Origin: JBBSAT01 sp046351235
GTDB lineage: Bacteria; Myxococcota_A; Polyangia; Polyangiales; Sandaracinaceae
Direction: 5' to 3'
Length of the DNA stretch: 64,000 bases
Assembly: GCA_046351235.1 (NCBI GenBank)
Contig: JAXLYV010000002.1
Span: 744,001-808,000 of the forward strand
Of the stretch, positions 16,841-24,619 are shown piece after piece (positions within the stretch are counted from its first letter, which is position 1; the number at the start of each line of letters is the position of its first letter). The notes below the pieces were generated by a model. It had not been told where the DNA came from and searched no databases. It saw nothing but the letters and a program-made list of their open reading frames with translations. The position numbers and the translations under genes were made by a program.

Positions 16841-17085
16841 CGAACGCCTCCGCGCAGCCGTGCTGCGCGATCTCGGGGGGGAGGAGCGAGGAACGGACGA
16901 GCGCGTTCGACAGCAAGCGTCGCGCCACGAAGGGAGCCGAGAGCGAACGGCTCCGGCAGGAGCTCGCGGCGAGCCTCGGCCGCGCTTCGTTCTGCTCGCC
17001 CTGCCGGAGCGCAGGGCGCGACGCGGCCACCGGGCGGCCCGGCCGATTCCTTGCGCGCGGCGACCCGTGGTGGCACGCCCGTCCG

Positions 17086-19020
17086 GTGCAAGCCGCGCTC
17101 CGAGAATCGCCCCCTCTTCTGGGGCTGCCCACGTTGCCCTCTTGGGCGCGGCCCCCGCTCTTCGGCGCGCTCCTCGTGGCGCTCGGCATGTCGGGCTGTC
17201 CGGGCCCCGGGCTCGCGGTGCACGAGGTCGCGCCGGCCCTGCACACGGAGGACGTGGACGCCGAGAGCGATCTTCACGCCGCCGACCAGGCCGTGCTCGA
17301 CGGGCGCACCGCCGACGCGCGCACGGCGTACCAAGCGTTCCTCGCCGAGCATCCGAGCGACCCGCTCGTACCGCTCGCGCACCTCGGGCTCGGGCGGGTG
17401 CTGCTGGCCGACGGTCAGCCCGCGGAGGCGCTCGCCGAGCTCGATCTGGCGCGTGGCTCGAGCGACGACGTGGTCGAGGAGCGCGCGCGCTTCCACCGCG
17501 GCATCGCGCTCTTCTTCCTCCACCGCGACGCCGAGGCCGTCGAGGCGCTCCTTCCCCTGCGCGGGGCGACGACCGATCCGGACGACACGCGTCTCTTGCT
17601 CGAGACGCTCGCCACGGCGGCGACGCGCACCGGGGACTTCGTGCTCGCGCTCTCGGCGCTCGACGAGCGCCACGCGTCGGCCGCGAGCGATGCCGAGCGG
17701 CAAGACGCCGAGCGTCGCGCGCGCGCGATCGTCGAGTCCGAGATCTCGCCCGAGCAGCTGGCGCGCGGTTACGACGAGCTGCGCCGAGATCGCGTGTCCT
17801 GGCCGCTCGTGGCGGTGCGATCGCTCCGGGCCGCCTACGACGCATCCGACGTCGCGCGCGTGCGCGCCATCGCCGAGGCGCTCCACGCGCAGCACGTCGA
17901 GCTGACGAGCGAGCTCGCGGAGATCGTGAGCCGCGCCGAGCGCATCGAGCACGCCGACCCCGCCGTCATCGGCGCGATCCTCCCGCTCACCGGACCGGCG
18001 CGCGAGATCGGCCAGCACGCGCTGCGCGGCTTGGTGCTCGCGTCGGGCGCGCCTCCGGATGGGCCGCCGCCTCCGGGCTCGGCCCAGCTCGTCTTCCGCG
18101 ACGACGCGAGCGATCCGGCGCGTGCGGTGACGGCCGTGGACGAGCTCGTCTCGCAGCATCGGGCCATCGCGATCATCGGGCCGCTCGATGGCCCGGTCGC
18201 CGAGGCCGCCGCGGCCCGCGCGCAGGCGCTGGGCGTGCCGCTCATCGCGCTCTCGGCGCGCGGCGAGCTGACGTCGGCGGGGCCGATGGTGTTTCGCTTG
18301 TTCCCGACGCTCGACGCCGAGGCGCGCACGCTCGTCGACGCGGCGATCCGGCGCGGCGCGCACCGCTTCGCGATCCTCCGGCCCGCCTCCGGCTACGGCA
18401 ACGCGATGCACACGGCGTTCGAGCGCGCCGTGAGCGCTGCGGGCGGCGAGCTCGTCGGCGATGCGACGTACGAGGCGACGGCGACCACGTTCGGCCCCGC
18501 CGTCACGCAGCTCGTGGCCACGCGGCCGGATGCGGTGCTGGTCGCCGATGGAGCGCAGAAGCTCGCGCTCGTGGCGCCGGCGCTCGCGGCCGGCGGCCTC
18601 TTCTCGGTGCCGCAGGGCGGCACGGCGCCGGGCACGGCGCGCGGCATCGCGCTGCTCGTGCCGAGCGTGGCCCTCGACGAGCGCACGATCCGCGCAACGA
18701 GCCGCTACCTGCAGGGCGCTTCGTTCGCGGCCCCGTTCTACGCGGCCTCGACCGATCCGGAGACGCGCACGTTCGTCGACGCGTTCCACACGCGCTTCGG
18801 CACCGAGCCCGACACGTTCTCGGCCTACGCGTACGATGCGTTCCGGCTCGTGCGCCGAGCGGTCGAAGGAGGCGAGACCACGCGCGCCGGCGTTGCCGCG
18901 CGCCTGCCGTCCTTGCACGACGTGCCGACCGTGGGCGCGAGCGCCGGGCTCGATGCGAGCCGCAGCGCCGCGCACGCCACGCGCGTGCTGGTCCTGCGCG
19001 GCGACGTGCTGGCCCCCTGA
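17086..19020 (+). CDS. LpoA-like lipoprotein (PBP activator / periplasmic-binding fold)
   Basis: The ~644-residue protein has a lipoprotein signal ending in LVALGMSGC. Residues ~50-260 contain TPR-like helices (DAESDLHAADQAVLDGRTAD and similar). A Leu-binding-protein-like periplasmic fold begins around AVIGAILPLTGPA and continues with AIIGPLDGPVAEAAA, RFAILRPASGYG and PDAVLVADGAQ. This layout matches penicillin-binding-protein activators of the LpoA type and amino-acid ABC binding proteins; no permease genes are adjacent, so LpoA-like is preferred. The start is uncertain: GTG 17086 and TTG 17134 both give workable signals and neither has a good ribosome-binding site; frames further upstream would overlap the divergent gene. 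A small membrane-protein gene follows. Confidence 0.82.
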   Translation: MQAALRESPPLLGLPTLPSWARPPLFGALLVALGMSGCPGPGLAVHEVAPALHTEDVDAESDLHAADQAVLDGRTADARTAYQAFLAEHPSDPLVPLAHLGLGRVLLADGQPAEALAELDLARGSSDDVVEERARFHRGIALFFLHRDAEAVEALLPLRGATTDPDDTRLLLETLATAATRTGDFVLALSALDERHASAASDAERQDAERRARAIVESEISPEQLARGYDELRRDRVSWPLVAVRSLRAAYDASDVARVRAIAEALHAQHVELTSELAEIVSRAERIEHADPAVIGAILPLTGPAREIGQHALRGLVLASGAPPDGPPPPGSAQLVFRDDASDPARAVTAVDELVSQHRAIAIIGPLDGPVAEAAAARAQALGVPLIALSARGELTSAGPMVFRLFPTLDAEARTLVDAAIRRGAHRFAILRPASGYGNAMHTAFERAVSAAGGELVGDATYEATATTFGPAVTQLVATRPDAVLVADGAQKLALVAPALAAGGLFSVPQGGTAPGTARGIALLVPSVALDERTIRATSRYLQGASFAAPFYAASTDPETRTFVDAFHTRFGTEPDTFSAYAYDAFRLVRRAVEGGETTRAGVAARLPSLHDVPTVGASAGLDASRSAAHATRVLVLRGDVLAP

Positions 19021-19073
19021 CGCGCGAACCCTCCTCGCGCCGCGCGGCTCTCACGCGCACGAGGAGAGGTTTC

Positions 19074-19289
19074 GTGGCGGGAGAGCAAGATCCGGATCTC
19101 GAGGCGCTGACGCGCTCGAAGCGGCGCGCGACGATCCGCGCGCTCGCCTTCATGATCGCCGGCGCGCTGATCGGCGTCGCGACCCACGCCGTCGCCGGCT
19201 GCCCCGACGGCACGTGCGTGCTCTGGGCCACGCCCGAGCGCGCGTCGATCTACGGCGCCGTGATGGGCTTGCTCGTCGCGATGCTCTGA
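19074..19289 (+). CDS. Small two-TM protein with CPDGTC motif (DUF6132-like)
   Basis: The 71-residue product has a charged N-terminus (about 22 residues), a hydrophobic helix (ALAFMIAGALIGVATHAV), a short loop with AGCPDGTC, and a second helix that ends the protein. The arrangement GCxxGTC, then a Pro-containing turn, then IYGAVMG resembles from memory the DUF6132 family, which sits beside rhodanese and YeeE/YedE genes. Both occur next door here. A role in sulfur transfer or trafficking is therefore inferred, with the two Cys as candidate persulfide carriers or redox pair. The GTG has GAGGAGAGG at 19061-19069, four bases upstream. Its frame is open far upstream, but only this start fits the ribosome-binding site. 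Confidence 0.75.
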   Translation: MAGEQDPDLEALTRSKRRATIRALAFMIAGALIGVATHAVAGCPDGTCVLWATPERASIYGAVMGLLVAML

Positions 19290-19301
19290 GGGCGGGCGCC
19301 G

Positions 19302-20480
19302 CTACGCGCTCCGCTCGGGCCGCGCCGTCTCGGTCGCGAGCACCGTGGCCGGAGGCGGCGGGCTCGCGGGCACACCCTCGAGGCGCGCCCGCGCGCGCAC
19401 GCCGAGCACGCTCCCGCCGAGCGCGGCGAGGGCCCAGGCCCAGCCAGAGAGGTCGCCCGTCGCGATCGCGCTGAAGTACGCGCCGATGTTGCAGCCGCCC
19501 GCGAGGCGCGCGCCGTAGCCCATCGCGAGGCCGCCGATCGTCGCGGCGACCCACGCGCGCGGCGAGGCGGCGGTGAAGCGGAAGCGACCGAGCACGCCGG
19601 CGGCGAGCAGCGCGCCGGTCGGGATCGCCATGTCCATGATCGAAGTGCGCTCGACCCAGGGGCTCGTGCTCCACGCGGTGTCCCGGAAGACGCGCCACGT
19701 GTCCGGGTGCGCGCCCGCGCGCGCGGCGAGCTGCGTGCCCCAGAGCGTGAAGGCCCACGTCTCGCTCCACGTGTGCCCGCTCGCGAGCACGGTCGCGGCG
19801 TTCAGGAGCGCGAGCAGCGCGCCGCCGATCACGATGCGGCGCGGCAGCGTGCCGGGGATCGCGCGGAACGCGAGCGCCATCGCCAGGACGGCGAGCCCGA
19901 GCGTGAGCGGCCAGGGCCCGAGCGTGAAGAGCGTGAGCGCGGGGAACGAGGGGAGCTGCCACCACCGCTCGAGGTGCGTCGCGGCGAGCACCGATCCCGC
20001 GAGGAAGCCTGCGAGCGTGCCGACGTGCTTCGCCGTGCCGCCGCCGAGCTGGTAGAGCGTGCCGGACGCGCAGCCGCCTGCGAGCTGCATGCCGGCGCCG
20101 AAGAGCGCGCCGCCGGTGAGCAGCGCGATCCCGATGCGGTGCGCGGAGCCGTCCACGTCGACACCGAGCACGTGCTCGAGCGCGACGAGCGGGACGATGG
20201 CGAGCATCGCGACCGAGAAGGTGAAGAGGTGTGCGCGCAGCCCCGAGGGATCGCGCTCGATCGCCAGCCGCCGGAACGCCCCCGCGAACCCGAAGTCGGC
20301 CGCGAGGAGCGTCCCGCCGAGGCCGAGGCCGATCGCGAAGAGCACGAGACCGCGGGCCGATCCCGCCTGCCCGACGGCGAGCGCGAGCGCGCCGGCCACC
20401 GCGACGCCGAGCGCCACGACGAGCGGCTGAGGGGACGGGCGTGGAGGCGAATCGGGCGACACCGTGAGCACGGGAGTCAT
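19302..20480 (-). CDS. YeeE/YedE family sulfur-compound transporter
   Basis: This 392-residue polytopic membrane protein carries both hallmarks of the YeeE/YedE (TsuA-like) family: AGGCASGTLYQLGG in the first half and AGGCNIGAYFSAIATG in the second, each with the conserved Cys that in characterised members lines the thiosulfate path. About ten hydrophobic helices are evident. It should import thiosulfate or a related sulfur compound; the ligand is inferred from family. It is flanked by a CPDGTC membrane peptide (convergent) and a rhodanese lipoprotein (divergent), forming a small sulfur cluster. The ATG at 20480 gives a soluble N-terminal 20 residues before the first helix; no clear ribosome-binding site was found. 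Confidence 0.88.
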   Translation of the reverse strand: MTPVLTVSPDSPPRPSPQPLVVALGVAVAGALALAVGQAGSARGLVLFAIGLGLGGTLLAADFGFAGAFRRLAIERDPSGLRAHLFTFSVAMLAIVPLVALEHVLGVDVDGSAHRIGIALLTGGALFGAGMQLAGGCASGTLYQLGGGTAKHVGTLAGFLAGSVLAATHLERWWQLPSFPALTLFTLGPWPLTLGLAVLAMALAFRAIPGTLPRRIVIGGALLALLNAATVLASGHTWSETWAFTLWGTQLAARAGAHPDTWRVFRDTAWSTSPWVERTSIMDMAIPTGALLAAGVLGRFRFTAASPRAWVAATIGGLAMGYGARLAGGCNIGAYFSAIATGDLSGWAWALAALGGSVLGVRARARLEGVPASPPPPATVLATETARPERSA

Positions 20481-20576
20481 CGCGAGGATCGCACAGCAGG
20501 GGCCGTACCACCTGCGCGCGCGTGAGCGAACGAGCGGGGGATCGCGCGAAGAAGACCAGGAGGGCCCGCGCGAGGC

Positions 20577-20605
20577 GTTGCGCGCGACGTTGCAGCGAGC
20601 GTTGC
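20577..20605. repeat. Three GTTGC direct repeats, 12-bp period
   Basis: GTTGC occurs at 20577, 20589 and 20601, exactly 12 bases apart, in the divergent region between the YeeE and rhodanese genes. The regular spacing suggests a regulator site, but the unit is short. Confidence 0.35.
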
Positions 20606-20620
20606 ACGAAGATGCACCTG

Positions 20621-20662
20621 GTTTCAGCCTCGCTCGGTGCGTAGACAGAAGCTCGCTGAAAC
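20621..20662. promoter_or_regulatory. Inverted repeat GTTTCAGC/GCTGAAAC
   Basis: GTTTCAGC (20621-20628) and GCTGAAAC (20655-20662) form an exact inverted repeat 26 bases apart. It lies at about -83 to -42 from the predicted sigma-54 start and is a candidate enhancer-binding site. Confidence 0.4.
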
Positions 20663-20677
20663 GCCGCGGGCCCGTCT

Positions 20678-20693
20678 TGGCACGCGGCTCGCT
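20678..20693 (+). promoter_or_regulatory. Sigma-54 (-24/-12) promoter
   Basis: TGGCACG-CGGC-TCGCT differs from the consensus at one position (the second T of TTGC). The predicted start near 20704 coincides with the GAGGAGG ribosome-binding site of the rhodanese gene, giving a leader of only about 13 bases. Confidence 0.55.
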
Positions 20694-20716
20694 CCCGGAC
20701 GCCGAGGAGGTTCGTG

Positions 20717-21088
20717 ATGAGGACGATTCGTGGTGCCGTGCTCGCGGGGTGGCTGGTCTCGGCGAGCGCCGCGGTGCTCGTGACGACGACCGGGTGTGGC
20801 TCCGCGGAGAGCCAGTCACGGCGCGTCGACTCCGCGCGGGCGCACGAGCTCGTCGCGCAGGGCGCCACGCTCCTCGACGTGCGCACCGAGGGTGAGTGGT
20901 CGGAGGGGCATCTCGCGGGGGCGATCCACGTCCCCGTGCAGGAGCTCGACTCCCGCATGAGCGAGGTGCCGCACGATCACCCGGTGGTCGTCTACTGCCT
21001 CTCGGGCGGCCGCAGCGCGCGCGCCGCCGCCGCGCTCGCCGCCGCGGGGTACGACGTGTACGACCTGGGCGCGATGGCCAACTGGTGA
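20717..21088 (+). CDS. Rhodanese-domain lipoprotein
   Basis: The 123-residue protein has a signal peptide ending LVTTTGC (lipobox-like, Cys27) and a single rhodanese domain. TLLDVRTEGEWSEGHLAGA is the usual N-terminal stretch, and CLSGGRS (Cys94) is the six-residue active-site loop. It should move sulfane sulfur in the periplasm, from thiosulfate or persulfides. Two starts are adjacent (GTG 20714, ATG 20717); ATG is six bases from GAGGAGG and is preferred. It is divergent from the YeeE/YedE transporter and appears to be transcribed from a sigma-54 promoter, so expression may be condition-dependent. Confidence 0.9.
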   Translation: MRTIRGAVLAGWLVSASAAVLVTTTGCGSAESQSRRVDSARAHELVAQGATLLDVRTEGEWSEGHLAGAIHVPVQELDSRMSEVPHDHPVVVYCLSGGRSARAAAALAAAGYDVYDLGAMANW

Positions 21089-21140
21089 GCGGCGCGCGCG
21101 CCTCGTTCCCTCGGCGATAGGGGTGCCTCGGCGGGACGGG

Positions 21141-21854
21141 TCACTCGGCGATCCGGCGTACCAGCGCGCTCGCGTGATCGAGCACGACCGGCGGGATCTC
21201 GTGCTGGCCGCGGAAGGGGACGAAGTCCACCTCGAGCCCTCCGTCGCGCAGCATCGCGGCGAGGCGCTCTGCGGCGCCGAAGGGCAGGAGCGGATCGTGC
21301 GTTCCATGCGAGACCATCGCGCGGAGGCCCTTGCGCCCGGCGGCCAACGGCCGCCACTCCTGCTCGGCGAGCAGCGTTCCGCTCATGAGCAAGAGCCCGT
21401 CGACCTCCACGCGCGTGCGCAGCACGAGGTCGGTCGAGAGCATCGCGCCTTGCGAGAAGCCGCCGAGCACCAGCTTGCTCGGCGCGAGCTGGGCGCGGAG
21501 CTCGTTGATCGCCTTCTCCACGGCCGCCCGCGCCGGCTCGATGCCCTCCGGGACCTCGCCCGCGAGATCGCGCGGCCGTCCTTCCTGGATGCCGCGCTCG
21601 ATCGCCTCCACGTCGATCATCCACCACGCGCGCGCGCGCCCGTCGCCCATCGGCCAGGGCAGCGTCATCGGTGCGTGCGGGAAGGCGAAGCGCACCTCGC
21701 GCGGCACGTCCATCACGCGATGGAGCGCCACGAGATCGTCGCCCGGCGCGCCGAAGCCGTGCAGCAGCACCACGAGCGGCCCCGTGCCGCCGCCCTCCCG
21801 ATCCGTTCCACCGACGAGCCGAACCGTGAGACCGCCGAGCTCGAGCGTCTTCAT
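21141..21854 (-). CDS. Phospholipase/carboxylesterase family hydrolase
   Basis: The 237-residue protein matches the YpfH/EstB-type phospholipase/carboxylesterase fold. It shows LLHGFGAPGDD (oxyanion region), LGGFSQGAML (nucleophile Ser), SHGTHDPLLPF (Asp) and FRGQHEIP (His), so the triad is complete. There is no signal peptide; it should be cytoplasmic and hydrolyse short acyl esters or S-acyl groups. It is the third gene of an apparent operon with the presenilin-like gene (29-base gap) and the Crp/Fnr gene. No strong ribosome-binding site precedes the ATG. It converges with the rhodanese gene over 52 bases with no hairpin. Confidence 0.88.
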   Translation of the reverse strand: MKTLELGGLTVRLVGGTDREGGGTGPLVVLLHGFGAPGDDLVALHRVMDVPREVRFAFPHAPMTLPWPMGDGRARAWWMIDVEAIERGIQEGRPRDLAGEVPEGIEPARAAVEKAINELRAQLAPSKLVLGGFSQGAMLSTDLVLRTRVEVDGLLLMSGTLLAEQEWRPLAAGRKGLRAMVSHGTHDPLLPFGAAERLAAMLRDGGLEVDFVPFRGQHEIPPVVLDHASALVRRIAE

Positions 21855-21883
21855 GGCCCGGCTCTGACACGCGGCGCGCGGCG

Positions 21884-22702
21884 CTACCAGGCGCGCCGGG
21901 CCCAGACGAAGACCCCCACGCCGATCGCCAGCACGCAGCCGATCCACGCCGCGGTGCGATCGGCCGGCGGCACGCGCCGCGCCTCGGGATGCGCGACGAC
22001 GATCGCGAGGCCCAGCGCGGGAAGGGCGGGGAGCGGCAGCGACGTCGCGGCCACGGCGAGCGCGGTCGCGCCGAGCCCGATCGCCAGCGCCACGATCGTG
22101 CGCGCGAGCGAGAGCCCGTGCTTGCGGGCGGCCGCGAGGTAGAGCGCGGCGAACGCCACGTCGCCGACGCCCAGGATCGCGGGCTGATCCGAAGTGCCCA
22201 CGAACGGCCAGGGCAGCGCCACGAGCGAGAGCACGGCCGGGGTGTCCACGGCGAGCTGCGAGGGGGCGCCGGGCGTCAGCACGCTCACCGCGTCGGCGAC
22301 CGACGAGACGATCGCGACGGGGAGCAGGTGCCCGGCCGCCTGGACGCGCGCACCGAGCGCAGCCCCCGCGCTCGTCCCCGCCGCGAGCAGCGCGCCCAAG
22401 ACGATCGCGGCGGTCGCGAGAGACGCCTCGGCGCCGTGCAGCGCGACGAGGAGCGCCACCACGGGCACCACCACGCCGAGCGCGCGCGGCCCGAGATCGG
22501 GCGCGACGCGCGCGACGGCGAGCGTGCAGGCGGACACGCACGCGTACGAGAAGAGGTAGGACGCGATCGCGGCCGCGAGGCTCGCTCCCGGATCGAGCGG
22601 CACGCGCGGCGCGACCAGGGCGGTGCCGAGGAACGCGAGCACCGAGGCCGCGAGCGCCGCCGCCCAGGGCCGGACGGCGCTGCGGCGTGGGGGCGTCTGC
22701 AT
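21884..22702 (-). CDS. Presenilin-like GxGD intramembrane aspartyl protease candidate
   Basis: This 272-residue protein is almost entirely hydrophobic, with about eight or nine predicted helices. Three segments match presenilin landmarks in order: SVADAVSVLTP (Asp137; human PS1 has SVYDLVAVLCP), LGVGDVAFAAL (Asp181; PS1 has LGLGDFIFYSV) and LPALP at 224-228 (PS1 LPALP). The Asp-to-PAL distance is 44 residues against 48 in PS1. The loop between the two Asp is short (43 residues), without the large cytosolic insert of PS1. The Tyr before the first Asp is Ala. If active it would cut substrate helices in the membrane. It lies between a Crp/Fnr gene and an esterase gene. Identity is inferred by motif comparison from memory. 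Confidence 0.72.
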   Translation of the reverse strand: MQTPPRRSAVRPWAAALAASVLAFLGTALVAPRVPLDPGASLAAAIASYLFSYACVSACTLAVARVAPDLGPRALGVVVPVVALLVALHGAEASLATAAIVLGALLAAGTSAGAALGARVQAAGHLLPVAIVSSVADAVSVLTPGAPSQLAVDTPAVLSLVALPWPFVGTSDQPAILGVGDVAFAALYLAAARKHGLSLARTIVALAIGLGATALAVAATSLPLPALPALGLAIVVAHPEARRVPPADRTAAWIGCVLAIGVGVFVWARRAW

Positions 22703-22731
22703 CGGCGTGGAGCGTGCGCTCGGCGCAGCGC

Positions 22732-23472
22732 TCAGGTCGGCGGCGCGCCCTTCTTGCGCCCGTAGGCGATCGCCTCGAGCCGCGCGAGGTCGAGCACCTC
22801 GATCATGTCGGGGGTCACCTTCAGCGCGCCCTCGCGCTCGAGCAACGCGAGGCCGCGCGAGATCTCCTCGCGCACCGTGCCCAGACGGCCGGCGACCGTC
22901 TCGGTCGTCAGGTCGCGCACCAGGTGCCGGGCATCTTCCCCCCGGTTCTCGCGGGCGGCCGCCAGCGTGCAGAGGAACGACGCGAGCCGCGCCGGGACCG
23001 TGCGCAGCGAGAGATCGCTGACGAGGCGCAGGCTACGATCGGTGCGCCGCGCGCGCAGATCGATCATCGCGCGGAGCACGCCGGGGCGCTTCTCGCCGAT
23101 GGCGCTGATCGTCTCGTTCGGGACCAGGAGCGCGCTGCCGGCACGCATCGCGACCGCGCTGGCGGGGTAGGTGCCACCGTCGAAGCGCACACCCTCGGTG
23201 ATCGGGCGACCGGGGCGGGCGAGGTAGATGATCTGCTCGCGGCCGTCGCGCCCGCTCTTGGTGAGCTTGATCTCGCCCGTGCGCACGACGAAGAAGCCTT
23301 CGGCGGTCTGGCCCTCGCTGAAGAGCGGGGCGGCGCGCGCAACCTTGCGGACTTCCGCGGCTTCCGCGAGCGCATGCAGGTCGGCGGCGGGGAGCTGTCC
23401 GAGGACGGGGACGTCGCGGAGCAGCTCGTCGGCGGAACGTGGGGCGATGGCCATGTTGGGCGGGTGGAGCAT
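22732..23472 (-). CDS. Crp/Fnr-family transcriptional regulator
   Basis: The 246-residue protein has an N-terminal cyclic-nucleotide-binding-type jelly roll (FSEGQTAEGFFVVRTGEIKL) and a C-terminal winged helix (ETVAGRLGTVREEISRGLALL). The N-terminus has no Cys cluster, so it is not a classical FeS Fnr. One Cys sits in the linker helix (SFLCTLAAA). Its ligand and sites are unknown. The start could be 23472 or 23454; neither has a good ribosome-binding site. It is the first gene of a unit with equal 29-base gaps to the presenilin-like gene and then the esterase gene, so it may control that unit. A lipoprotein gene is divergent. Confidence 0.88.
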   Translation of the reverse strand: MLHPPNMAIAPRSADELLRDVPVLGQLPAADLHALAEAAEVRKVARAAPLFSEGQTAEGFFVVRTGEIKLTKSGRDGREQIIYLARPGRPITEGVRFDGGTYPASAVAMRAGSALLVPNETISAIGEKRPGVLRAMIDLRARRTDRSLRLVSDLSLRTVPARLASFLCTLAAARENRGEDARHLVRDLTTETVAGRLGTVREEISRGLALLEREGALKVTPDMIEVLDLARLEAIAYGRKKGAPPT

Positions 23473-23622
23473 ATCACGGCGTTTCCAAAGGCGATCTTTT
23501 CCCTCGCGGAGAGAATCGGTGCCGTGCGTTGCCGAGGGCCCGAGCGCGTTACGAAACTGACGTGGGCCGGGCCGCGCGATCCCGAGAGGGCGGTTTCGGG
23601 GCGTTTCGTGGGGGATCGCACG

Positions 23623-23638
23623 TGGCACGCCGGTTGAT
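23623..23638 (+). promoter_or_regulatory. Sigma-54-like promoter, weak -12
   Basis: TGGCACG-CCGG-TTGAT keeps the full -24 element and TTG of the -12 element, but the conserved C of GC is A. The predicted start near 23650 leaves a 100-base leader. Two GTTTCG copies (23593, 23603) lie one helical turn apart just upstream. Confidence 0.4.
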
Positions 23639-23749
23639 ATGCCCCTCACGGGTGGCCTCGGATGCGGGTCACTGTCGCGGGAGCACCTGTCGTGCGATGC
23701 TCCGCGCTTCGACGAAAGCGATCGTAGGCCCGAGGGCCAGGAGGGTCGG

Positions 23750-24358
23750 ATGACGAAGGCGAAGATGCTCGGTGGAGCGCTGGTGGGAATGGCGATGGCG
23801 CTCGGCGGATGCGCGGGCGGCGGTAGCTCGGTCGGCACGGCCGATCTCGAGCAGGACATCACGGTCGACAGCTCGCTCGACGGTCGCACGGACCTCTTCC
23901 TCGATCCGACGCTCTCGTCGTTCCTCCTCACGGCGGACGAAGTGAACGGCAGCCCCACGGCGGTGCCGGTCGAGATCGAGATCACGAGCGAGGCGCTCAT
24001 CGCGTGGCGCGCGCAGAACGAGCTCGCTCCCGAGCTCCGCTCGCGCACGGCGGCCGACATGGTCGCGCGCTTCGAGATCGTCTCGACGTCGGAAGGCCTC
24101 GACGTCGGCCCGATCCAGACGGTCGGCAACGAGACGCACCCCGGCGACGACGGCCCCGTCACGGTTCCGGGCGGGCTCTTCTACGTGGGGGATCGACTCG
24201 GCCGCGGCACGCGCGGCGGGACGGGCACGAACCTCGGCACGATCCCGCTGCCGAGCTTCTCGCTGACGATCCACATCGGCGGCACGGGTGGCATCCCGGA
24301 CACGACCGACATCGACGTTCTCAACGGGATCCGCAACGCGCACCCCGGCTGCGCCTGA
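23750..24358 (+). CDS. Lipoprotein of unknown function
   Basis: The 202-residue product has a lipoprotein signal (MTKAKMLGGALVGMAMALGGC) and a beta-rich, low-Cys body. It contains TDLFLDPTLSSFLLTADEV and a Gly-rich part (GDRLGRGTRGGTGTNLG), then a strand-rich end with FSLTIHIGGTGG. I do not recognise the family. AGGAGGG lies about six bases upstream of the ATG, which decides this start over an in-frame one at 23639. It is divergent from the Crp/Fnr gene and ends in a strong terminator, so it is probably monocistronic. A sigma-54-like element lies 112 bases upstream. Confidence 0.82.
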   Translation: MTKAKMLGGALVGMAMALGGCAGGGSSVGTADLEQDITVDSSLDGRTDLFLDPTLSSFLLTADEVNGSPTAVPVEIEITSEALIAWRAQNELAPELRSRTAADMVARFEIVSTSEGLDVGPIQTVGNETHPGDDGPVTVPGGLFYVGDRLGRGTRGGTGTNLGTIPLPSFSLTIHIGGTGGIPDTTDIDVLNGIRNAHPGCA

Positions 24359-24392
24359 GCGCAGGCCCCGCGCACGCGGGGCGAGGAGAACG

Positions 24393-24424
24393 AAGGCCCT
24401 GGGCAGCGATGCCCGGGGCCTTTT
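24393..24424 (+). terminator. Strong intrinsic terminator
   Basis: A stem of AAGGCCC-T-GGGC with GCCC-G-GGGCCTT (one U-G pair, loop AGCGAT) ends in TTTT. A CCCCGCG/CGCGGGG hairpin lies just upstream at 24365-24382. Confidence 0.85.
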
Positions 24425-24619
24425 CTCTTGGGTGGCGTCTCGGGGGCGTCAGCGCTCTCGAGGTCGGCGCTCCGAGGTCCCCGCTCACGAGCTGCGTGCT
24501 CTCGAGGTCGCCATTCTCTCAGGCTGCGTTCTCTCGGGCGCGTCGCACCGACGATTCCCGGTCGGGCCGGAGCATCATCTCGTCGGCCGGGCGCGTCCGC
24601 TCGCCGGGGCCCGGGCCCT

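Noticed and set aside
17071..17086. TGGCACG upstream of the LpoA-like gene as a sigma-54 promoter
   Set aside because: The -12 half reads TCCGG at the required spacing, lacking GC and T, so only half of the promoter is present.
22732..23472. Classical oxygen-sensing Fnr
   Set aside because: There is no N-terminal Cys cluster for an FeS centre, and no TTGAT-N4-ATCAA site was seen in the neighbouring promoter.
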